Part shown: one piece after another, positions 13,684-19,912 of the stretch
How positions within the stretch are numbered: the stretch's first letter is position 1
How the letters are laid out: each line of letters starts with the position of its first letter
DNA from: Palsa-504 sp963790065
Lineage (GTDB): Bacteria; Actinomycetota; Actinomycetes; Streptosporangiales; Streptosporangiaceae
Assembly (NCBI GenBank): GCA_963790065.1
Contig: CAWBNK010000030.1
Coordinates: 1-64,000 of the forward strand
Direction of reading: 5' to 3'
DNA: 64,000 nucleotides
Notes under the pieces: generated by a model
What the model was told of the DNA's origin: nothing
What the model saw: the letters and a program-made list of their open reading frames with translations, nothing else
Databases searched by the model: none
Position numbers and translations under genes: made by a program

Positions 13684-14649
13684 ATGGGTAGCGGACGATG
13701 GTCAACTAATGTCTACGACGCCGCGGCGCGGTTCCGCGCCGCCACCGGCGCCAGCGCCTTCGCCTACAGCGACAGCGGCGCAGCGCGCACCCACCCGGAC
13801 CTCGACCCGCACGGCGTGCCGGTCAGGGAAAGCCGTGACTCCGCCGAGCACCCGGACTCCGTGGCGATCGCCGTGCTGTTCGACGTGACCGGGTCGATGC
13901 GGGCCGTGCCTCGAGTACTGCAGGCCAAGCTTCCGCAGCTGCTCGGGCTGCTGCTGCGCAAGGGCTATGTGGCGGACCCGCAGATCATGTTCGGCGCCAT
14001 TGGCGACGCCACCTGCGACCGCGCGCCACTGCAGGTCGGGCAGTTCGAGTCCGACAACCGGATGGACGACGACCTGGGGCGGATCCTGTTGGAAGGAGGC
14101 GGCGGCGGCCAGAAGACCGAGTCGTACGAGCTGGCCCTGTACTTCATGGCGCGGCATACCGAGACCGACTGCTATGGCAAGCGGGGCAGGCGCGGGTACC
14201 TGTTCATCATCGGCGACGAGATGGCCTACTCCCGGGTCAAGCCTGCGGAGGTCCGCCAGGTGATCGGCGATGAGCTGGGGCAGCCGCTGCCCGTCGCCGA
14301 GCTGGTGGCCGAGGTCACCGCGAAGTGGGATACCTATTACATCCTCCCGGCGGGCACCAGCTACGTCGGCGACGCGCAGGTGCTGGGGTTCTGGCGTGAG
14401 CTGCTCGGCCAGAACGTCATCGAGCTCAGCGACCTGGACGCGGTGTGCGAGACCATCGCGCTGACCGTGGGCCTGGGCGAGGACGCGATCAGCCTGGATG
14501 ACGGCCTGGCCGACCTGAGCGACGTCGGCTCCGCCGCAGGCCCGGCCGTATCGAATGCCCTCGCGATCATCAGCGCCGGGAGCGCCCGCCTGGAACTGGC
14601 CGCTCCCCCGGACGACCTGGACGGCGCGAGCGGGAACCGGCGCCTGTAA
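13684..14649 (+). CDS. VWA-domain protein of a conserved actinobacterial type
   Basis: A 321-aa protein with an intact MIDAS-like motif VLFDVTGSM (D67, T69, S71) and a VWA-type body: FGAIGDATCDRAPLQVGQFE and GYLFIIGDEMAYSRV. No signal peptide or transmembrane segment is visible, so it acts in the cytoplasm. The N-terminus (GSGRWSTNVYDAAARFR) and residues such as YELALYFMARHT give a distinctive protein of a narrow family; the metal site suggests it holds a partner or a protein complex. ATG 13684 follows AAGGAGACCCATC. It lies between the pseudokinase and the PurA-like gene and reads in the same direction. Confidence 0.82.
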   Translation: MGSGRWSTNVYDAAARFRAATGASAFAYSDSGAARTHPDLDPHGVPVRESRDSAEHPDSVAIAVLFDVTGSMRAVPRVLQAKLPQLLGLLLRKGYVADPQIMFGAIGDATCDRAPLQVGQFESDNRMDDDLGRILLEGGGGGQKTESYELALYFMARHTETDCYGKRGRRGYLFIIGDEMAYSRVKPAEVRQVIGDELGQPLPVAELVAEVTAKWDTYYILPAGTSYVGDAQVLGFWRELLGQNVIELSDLDAVCETIALTVGLGEDAISLDDGLADLSDVGSAAGPAVSNALAIISAGSARLELAAPPDDLDGASGNRRL

Positions 14650-14664
14650 GGGACGGGACAGGTC

Positions 14665-15728
14665 ATGGGATCCAGGCACCGGATCGTGTGCGGCCTGGGC
14701 TTCGGTGACGAGGGCAAGGGGTCGGTAACGGACTTCCTGTGCAGTCAGGACTCGGCCGACCCGGCGCACGCGGTGGTCCGTTTCAACGGGGGCGCCCAGG
14801 CGGCGCACAACGTGGTGACCGCCGACGGCCGCCACCACACGTTCGCGCAGTTCGGCTCGGGCAGCTTCACTCCCGGGGTGCGCACCCACCTGTCCCGCTT
14901 CATGCTGGTCGATCCGCTGGGCCTGGCCGCCGAGGCGGCTCACCTGGCCTCGGTAGGCGTCGGCGACGCGCTCGGCCGGCTGAGCATCGACCGCGACGCC
15001 CTGCTCACCACGCCGTATCATCGTGCCGCCAACCGGGTCAGGGAACAGGCCAGGGGCCAGGACCGGCACGGCTCGTGCGGCATGGGCATCGGCGAGACGG
15101 CCCGGTACGCGCTGGAGAACCCGGGTGACGCGCCGCGCGCGGCGGACTGCTCCGCGCCGCGCACCCTGGCCCGCAAGCTGGCCCGGCTCCGCGATCGGCT
15201 GGCCGCCGAGCTGGGCGCACTGGATGCCCCGGGCGTGCCGGACGTGTGCGACGCCTACCGCGCGTTCGCGGCGTGCGTCGCCCTGGTCGACTCCGGCTAC
15301 CTGCGCCGGCTGCTGCGTGCCGGGCCGGTGGTGTTCGAGGGGGCGCAGGGCATCCTGCTGGACGAGTGGCGCGGCTTCACCTGGACGCGGTCGCGCTGCG
15401 GTACGCCATCGAGGTCGCCGGCGGCGTGGACGCACTGGCGGTCACCCACCTCGACACCGCCGCCCGGAGCCTGCTGCGGCTGTGCCGGTGCTATCAGGTC
15501 GGCGGGCAGCGGCTGACGCGGATAGCTCCCGGTCAGGAGCGTGACCTGCAGCGGCAGGAACGGCTGACCAGGATGCTGCTGCGGGCCCGGCCGGTGTACG
15601 AAGACCCGGGCCAGGACTGGCCCGGCGCGATCGAGGAGGCACTCGGCGCGCCGGTCGCGCTGCGGTCCTACGGACCGGTCAGATCGGATATGCGCGTGGC
15701 CGGCAAAACGCTACAATCCGCCGCGTGA
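14665..15728 (+). pseudogene. Adenylosuccinate-synthetase-like (PurA-like) gene with internal deletion and frameshift
   Basis: The first 238 codons carry the synthetase GTP/IMP site GFGDEGKG (D15, K18), RFNGGAQAAHNV, GSCGMGIGET and VVFEGAQGILLDEWRGF. At 15376-15380 the frame changes; the second part (HLDAVALRYAIEVAGGVDALAVTHLDT onwards) is the normal C-terminal region but follows directly. In related proteins about 70 residues stand between WRGF and the HLDAVA segment, so roughly 200 bp are missing and the reading frame is broken. It is a divergent paralogue, not the housekeeping PurA. It could not make an active enzyme as it stands. The stop 15726-15728 overlaps the next start (GTGA). Confidence 0.78.
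15712..15717 (+). promoter_or_regulatory. -10 box (TACAAT) of a probable leaderless promoter
   Basis: TACAAT, 7 nt, then GTG 15725. It lies inside the end of the PurA-like gene and would give the membrane-protein gene its own promoter. Confidence 0.45.
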
Positions 15729-16207
15729 GCGCCATGCAACAGCCGCCAGTTCCGGACTCCGGAGCTACGGTCGTGAAGGAGAGCCGGTCCCAGATCGGCT
15801 TCCTGTCCGGTTTCCTCGCCCTGGCCTGTGCCGTGGCGGCGGTCCGGGGTGTAGCGGGCGCATCGACCGGAGCTGGCCGAGTGGCGGCCGGGGTCGTCTT
15901 CGGAGCGCTGGTGGTGGTGTTCGTCGCAGGCTGGATCTGGATGATCCGCCGTCCCGCACGGCTGGAGATCACCGAGGCCGCGATCACCTACGTGAAGCGC
16001 GGTGGCCAGGCGCGCGCCTTGTTGCGCGAGTGGGGCGATGAACTGCAGTTCGTGCAGCGCCGCAACGGCCGGACCTGGACGCTCGGGCTCACCATCGCAG
16101 GCACCGGTACGATCATCTTCCTGGGGTTCTTCTCCCGGAAGGCAATCCGGCAGGCGTGCCTGGCCCGCGGCTGGCGCTTCAGCGACCGGACCATCCGCCA
16201 GGGCTGA
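15725..16207 (+). CDS. Small membrane protein with two N-terminal helices
   Basis: A 160-aa protein. Two hydrophobic helices (about residues 24-43 and 52-73: FLSGFLALACAVAAVRGV and AAGVVFGALVVVFVAGWIWMI) are followed by RRPARLEITEAAITYVKRG, a segment like the start of bacterial PH (YdbT-like) membrane domains, and a third hydrophobic patch LTIAGTGTIIFLGFF. Function is not known. Start GTG 15725 has a leaderless -10 box and overlaps the preceding stop, so expression may be both coupled and independent. Confidence 0.7.
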   Translation: MSAMQQPPVPDSGATVVKESRSQIGFLSGFLALACAVAAVRGVAGASTGAGRVAAGVVFGALVVVFVAGWIWMIRRPARLEITEAAITYVKRGGQARALLREWGDELQFVQRRNGRTWTLGLTIAGTGTIIFLGFFSRKAIRQACLARGWRFSDRTIRQG

Positions 16208-16223
16208 ACCTCGTCGCCGTGCG

Positions 16224-16295
16224 GTGCAGGAGCACGACGGGACGGCCGGCCCCGGACTCGGCATAGTCCATCTGACGGCCGAGGACCGTGGCGAA
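16224..16295 (-). pseudogene. N-terminal fragment of an alpha/beta hydrolase
   Basis: On the minus strand about 24 codons read FATVLGRQMDYAESGAGRPVVLLH, the standard opening of an alpha/beta hydrolase (beta strands up to the oxyanion HG region). The next residue should be G in HG but is R, and coding sense is then lost. No catalytic region follows, because the convergent membrane-protein gene ends here. It is a fossil gene start. Confidence 0.4.
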
Positions 16296-16455
16296 TCGCT
16301 TGCCTGCTCGCCACTGCGACGGGGTCACCGGACGCCTCACGATCATGGCCGGCACGGGCGATGAAACAGCCGTCGTGGCGGGGGCATCACGTATCGTACA
16401 GAGAGTCCCCTGCATCGCAGGCGCCTCAAACCCCCGAGCAACCCCTGGGAGAAAG

Positions 16456-16911
16456 ATGCCGAAACGGGTTCGTCCCTATGGCTCTGCCGTAGACGCCGAG
16501 GCTGCGGCGCTCAGCCGGGGACGACCAGGAGCAGGCGGCGATGTCGTGGGCGAACTGGCCAGCACGATGACGGTCCGCGAGATCGCCGACCAGGCCGCCG
16601 AGGCCATCCGCGCGCTGAACGAGCTGACGTCGGACGGCGCCGACTTCACGCGGCTGGACGACGTACGCGACGTCATCGCCAGCCTGGAACGGATGGGCCA
16701 GGACCTGCCGCAGCTGTGCGAGCAGTTGGCCCGGATCCTGGTCGTGCAGCGCGAGGAAGGGCAGATCACACAGGAATCCGGCCGGGATCCCGAGCTGTGG
16801 GTGGTCGAAGCGATCGAGGCCCTGGCCTCCGCGGGCCAGGCGGCCGACATGATGACCGCCGCCCTGACCCAGGCGGTCCGGACCTCAGCGGAGCTCAAGT
16901 CGGCCCGCTGA
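16456..16911 (+). CDS. Hypothetical helical protein
   Basis: A 151-aa protein with no recognised domain. It starts MPKRVRPYGSAVDAEAAALSRG and is then almost all helical, acidic and alanine-rich (MTVREIADQAAEAIRALNELTSDGADFTRLDDVRDVIASLERMGQDLPQLCEQLARIL), with a W-containing segment DPELWVVEAIEALASAGQAADMMTAAL. No signal or membrane segment. ATG 16456 follows GGGAGAAAG by about 1 nt to the A of AAAG; an earlier frame start at 16288 is unlikely. The next gene, 68 bp downstream on the same strand, is also hypothetical; the two may work together. Confidence 0.65.
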   Translation: MPKRVRPYGSAVDAEAAALSRGRPGAGGDVVGELASTMTVREIADQAAEAIRALNELTSDGADFTRLDDVRDVIASLERMGQDLPQLCEQLARILVVQREEGQITQESGRDPELWVVEAIEALASAGQAADMMTAALTQAVRTSAELKSAR

Positions 16912-16979
16912 ACCCGCCGTCCGCGCCGGCCAGGACGGCGATGCCGGCGTAGCGAGGCCCGCTGACCAGGGAGGAGCTC

Positions 16980-17399
16980 TTGATTGAGGGCACGCTCATC
17001 GCGGAGAGCCTGCGCGCCGGGACGAACCTGAAGGACCTTAGGCTGATCGTCCGCGCCATCAGCCGGTTCCGGGCTCATGACGTCACCGCCGACCAGCCTG
17101 CGACCTGGACCACGCTGGACTTCGAGGCAGAGGAGGCCGAGGCCGGAGCGCTGGCCGCGGCCTTCTCCGGTGCACTGGACCAGCCCGGGTGGTACGTCGA
17201 CTTCCGATCCCCGGCCGAGACGTTCGTGGTGTTCCCGGGCCAGGTGTTCCGCTACCGGTGGGGACTCTGTGCGGCGTGGGACTTGGTGCCGGGACGGGTC
17301 AGGGTCGGCAGGACGGGTCAGGGGCGGTGGTCGGGGCGTGGTGCTGGCGGTACATGTCGGCGACGCGGAAGGCCAGGTCTAGGGACTGGCTGCGGTTGA
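16980..17399 (+). CDS. Conserved hypothetical protein with a replaced C-terminus
   Basis: A 139-aa frame starting with TTG 16980, six nt after GGGAGGAG. Residues 1-93 (IEGTLIAESLRAGTNLKDLRLIVRAISR ... LDQPGWYVDFRSPAETFVVFPGQVFRYR) look like a real conserved protein of about 110-120 residues in other actinobacteria. After VFRYR the sequence becomes Arg/Gly/Trp-rich and overlaps the 3' end of the convergent DAHP synthase gene by 101 bp, so the last 46 residues are probably not native. The true C-terminus seems to have been lost by a break near 17258. Confidence 0.55.
   Translation: MIEGTLIAESLRAGTNLKDLRLIVRAISRFRAHDVTADQPATWTTLDFEAEEAEAGALAAAFSGALDQPGWYVDFRSPAETFVVFPGQVFRYRWGLCAAWDLVPGRVRVGRTGQGRWSGRGAGGTCRRRGRPGLGTGCG
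17292..17323. repeat. 19-bp-offset tandem duplication at the DAHP synthase stop codon
   Basis: GGACGGGTCAGGG at 17292-17304 recurs at 17311-17323. The first copy contains the stop codon of the minus-strand DAHP synthase gene (17299-17301). The offset is not a multiple of three. Confidence 0.6.
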
Positions 17400-18654
17400 G
17401 CCGGGGGTCGCAGGCGGTCTCGTAGCGGTAGGGCAGGTCGCTTTCCGCGATGTGCTGGCCGCCGCCGATGCACTCAGTGACGTCGTCGCCGGTGAACTCG
17501 ATATGGATGCCGCCCGGGTGGGTGCCCAGGGCGCGGTGCGCTTCGAAGAAGCCGGCCACCTCGTCGAGCACGTCGTCGAAGTACCGGGTCTTGCGGCCGT
17601 CGGCCGCCTCCACGGTGTTGCCGTGCATCGGGTCGCACACCCACACGACCCGGGCTCCGCTGCGGGCCACCGCCTCGACCAGCGGGGGCAGCGCCTGGCG
17701 GATCCGGCGCGCGCCCATCCGGGTGATCACGGTGAGCCGACCGGGTTCGCGGTCCGGATCGAGGGCGGCGATCAGCGCCAGGAGGTCAGGCGCGCTGACC
17801 GACGGGCCGATCTTGACGGCCAGCGGGTTGCTGATCTGGCGGGCGAACTCGATGTGCGCGCCGGGCGCCCGGGTCCGCTCGCCGATCCACAGCAGGTGGG
17901 CCGACAGGTCGTAGGCCCGCCCACTGCGTGAGTCGATCCTGGTCAGCGCCTGTTCGTAATCGAGCAGCAGGGCCTCGTGGCTGCAGTAGAACTCGACCGC
18001 GCGGAACTCCTCGGGATCGGCCCCGCAGGCGTGCATGAACGCGATGGCCCGGTCGATCTCGCCCGCCAGCCGCTCGTAGCGCTGCCCGGCCGGGCTGCTG
18101 GCCACGAAGTCCTGGTTCCAGGCGTGCACCTGGCGCAGGTCGGCGTAGCCTCCGCTGGCGAAGGCCCGGCACAAGTTCAGCGTGACCGACGAGCAGTGAT
18201 ACGCGTCGAGCAGCCGGCCCGGATCGGGAGTCCGGACTGCGCCGGTGAACTCAAGCCCGTTGACCGCGTCGCCCCGGTACACGGGAAGTTCCACGCCGTC
18301 CCTGGCCTCGGTCGGCGCCGACCGCGGCTTGGCGAACTGGCCCGCCATGCGGCCGACCTTCACCACCGGGACGCTGGCCGCGTAGGTGAGCACCACCGCC
18401 ATCTGCAGCAGCGTCCGCAGCTTGCCTCGGATGCTGTCGGCCGTGGTGCCGGCGAAGGTCTCCGCGCAGTCGCCGCCCTGGAGCAGGAAGGCCTCACCGC
18501 GGGCCACCGCGGCCAGGCGCTGCTTCAGCTGGTCGCACTCGCCGGCGAACACCAGCGGCGGCATGCTTTCCAGGCGGCCCACTACCTGCTTGAGCCGGTC
18601 GCGGTCGGGCCAGTCCGGCTGCTGGAGCGCGACGGCGGTCTGCGGCAAGGTCAC
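17299..18654 (-). CDS. aroG: 3-deoxy-7-phosphoheptulonate (DAHP) synthase, class II
   Basis: A 451-aa enzyme joining phosphoenolpyruvate and erythrose 4-phosphate, the first step of the shikimate pathway. Class II features are clear: LLQGGDCAETF with metal ligand C63, KVGRMAGQFAKPRS, LPVYRGDAVN, SCHE-like YCSHEALLLDYEQAL, WIGERTRAP, NPLAVKIGPS, ITRMGARRI, WVCDPMHGN, IHIEFTGDDVTECIGG and YETACDPRLN. Length is normal. GTG 18654 has AGGCTA on the plus strand (TAGCCT -10) 6 nt upstream and no ribosome site, so it is probably leaderless. No other shikimate or antibiotic gene is near. Confidence 0.95.
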   Translation of the reverse strand: MTLPQTAVALQQPDWPDRDRLKQVVGRLESMPPLVFAGECDQLKQRLAAVARGEAFLLQGGDCAETFAGTTADSIRGKLRTLLQMAVVLTYAASVPVVKVGRMAGQFAKPRSAPTEARDGVELPVYRGDAVNGLEFTGAVRTPDPGRLLDAYHCSSVTLNLCRAFASGGYADLRQVHAWNQDFVASSPAGQRYERLAGEIDRAIAFMHACGADPEEFRAVEFYCSHEALLLDYEQALTRIDSRSGRAYDLSAHLLWIGERTRAPGAHIEFARQISNPLAVKIGPSVSAPDLLALIAALDPDREPGRLTVITRMGARRIRQALPPLVEAVARSGARVVWVCDPMHGNTVEAADGRKTRYFDDVLDEVAGFFEAHRALGTHPGGIHIEFTGDDVTECIGGGQHIAESDLPYRYETACDPRLNRSQSLDLAFRVADMYRQHHAPTTAPDPSCRP

Positions 18655-18660
18655 CCGTTC

Positions 18661-18666
18661 AGGCTA
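18661..18666 (-). promoter_or_regulatory. -10 box (TAGCCT) of the DAHP synthase gene
   Basis: TAGCCT read on the minus strand, 6 nt before the GTG at 18654, no ribosome-binding site. Fits a leaderless start. Confidence 0.5.
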
Positions 18667-18698
18667 GTGGGTGAAGGCGGCACCGACGGGCCCGGAGG

Positions 18699-19202
18699 CT
18701 AGACCGCCCGCCGAGTGAGCCGGTGCCACCACCGGCGGCGCGGGGCCGGGCTCCCGGCGGCCCTGTGGTCTGCGGGCACGGGGGATGGCTCTGAGGCGGC
18801 CGCCGGGCGGGCGGCGCGCCAGCGGGCGACCTGAGCGTCCTCGTCGACCAGAGGCAGGAACACGGGCGGGCCGAGCGGGAGCCGGCGCCACTGCACGATC
18901 CGGTCGTTGAGGTCTGCGACGGCTTCGCGTACCTCCTGCTCGGAGCGCAGTCCCGGTACCGAATCGGCCAGCCGTTCGGCTTCCTTCCGCAACCTCAGCG
19001 GGGTGGGCAGGAGGTCATCGGACGACACGCCCTCGCGGCGCATGTAGTCCCGCAGCCAGGCCTGGCCGGCGTCCTCGTCGCGGCGCGGCAGCGGCTGGCC
19101 CGCGCCGGGCAGGTTGTCGAAGGCACCCCGCTCCTCCGCCTCGGCGATCTGCCGGTCGATCCACGAGGTGAAGCTGGTGCCCGGCGGCTTGCGCTCAGTC
19201 AT
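18699..19202 (-). CDS. DUF1992 protein (DnaJ-homologue subfamily C member 28-like)
   Basis: A 167-aa protein whose first 110 residues match the DUF1992 pattern: WIDRQIAEAEERGAFDNLPGAGQPLP, WLRDYMRREGVSSDDLLPTPLRLRKE and LNDRIVQWRRLPLGPP. In eukaryotes this domain accompanies a J domain (DNAJC28), but no HPD motif is present. The C-terminal 40 residues are Ala/Pro/Arg-rich. Function unknown. It ends 45 bp from the start of the DAHP synthase gene on the same strand and is divergent from the DUF4287 gene. Confidence 0.85.
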   Translation of the reverse strand: MTERKPPGTSFTSWIDRQIAEAEERGAFDNLPGAGQPLPRRDEDAGQAWLRDYMRREGVSSDDLLPTPLRLRKEAERLADSVPGLRSEQEVREAVADLNDRIVQWRRLPLGPPVFLPLVDEDAQVARWRAARPAAASEPSPVPADHRAAGSPAPRRRWWHRLTRRAV

Positions 19203-19258
19203 CAGAATCTGTCATGAGATCTGCCCTCATCACGAGGTTACCTGCGCCGGGCCGGAGC

Positions 19259-19264
19259 TAGGCT
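19259..19264 (+). promoter_or_regulatory. -10 box (TAGGCT) of a leaderless promoter
   Basis: TAGGCT, 7 nt, then ATG 19272; no ribosome-binding site is present. Confidence 0.5.
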
Positions 19265-19271
19265 TCCCGCT

Positions 19272-19844
19272 ATGCCGCCTTCACCGGAGCAGATGCTGAG
19301 CGCTATGGGCGAGTCGCTGGCCGCGCGGACGGGCCGGTCGCTGGAGCAGTGGCTGGCCGTGGTCCAGTCCTCGGGTCTCGACCCGCTCGATCAGGCCGCG
19401 GTGCGGGGCTGGCTGAAGCGCGAGCACGGCGTGCCGCAGAACAGCCAGTGGGCCATCGCCGACGCGGCGGCCCGGGCGGCCGGGTGGGTCCCGCCGACCG
19501 TGGCGGAATACGTCGACCAGCAGTACGGCGGGGCCAAGGCCGGGCTGCGCCCGATCTACGACGCCCTGGCCGCGGCCATCACCGGGCTCGGCGACGACGT
19601 GAGCGTCGAGGGGCGCAGCAGCTACACCCCGTTCGTCCGCGGCCAGCAGTTCGCGGCGGTCGCCGCGGCGACCCGCGACCGGGTGGACCTGGGCCTGCGG
19701 TTCACCGACCCGCCGGATGCGGCCCGGCTGCAGCCCAGCAACGGGCCCGGCCAGGCGACGCACAAGCTGTCGCTGCGGGCCGCGGATGAGGTCGACGCCG
19801 AGGTGCTGTCCCTGCTCCGGACGGCCTACGAGCAGAACGCCTGA
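19272..19844 (+). CDS. DUF4287 plus DUF5655 domain protein
   Basis: A 190-aa protein. The first 70 residues form the DUF4287 helical domain (LAARTGRSLEQWLAVV..SGL..WLKREHGVPQNSQWAIADAA). The remainder resembles DUF5655 (LRPIYDALAAAITGLGDDVSVEGRSSYTPFVRGQQFAAVAAATRDRVDLGLRF), a domain also seen near restriction and transport proteins. Function unknown; probably a cytoplasmic binding protein. The ATG has a leaderless -10 box. The glucosidase gene starts 68 bp downstream. Confidence 0.82.
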   Translation: MPPSPEQMLSAMGESLAARTGRSLEQWLAVVQSSGLDPLDQAAVRGWLKREHGVPQNSQWAIADAAARAAGWVPPTVAEYVDQQYGGAKAGLRPIYDALAAAITGLGDDVSVEGRSSYTPFVRGQQFAAVAAATRDRVDLGLRFTDPPDAARLQPSNGPGQATHKLSLRAADEVDAEVLSLLRTAYEQNA

Positions 19845-19912
19845 CCAGACCCCGGCGGACGAGCCTGCCCGGCCAGCGTGACAGACTTCCTGCGGCGAAA
19901 CAGGAGGCCGGG

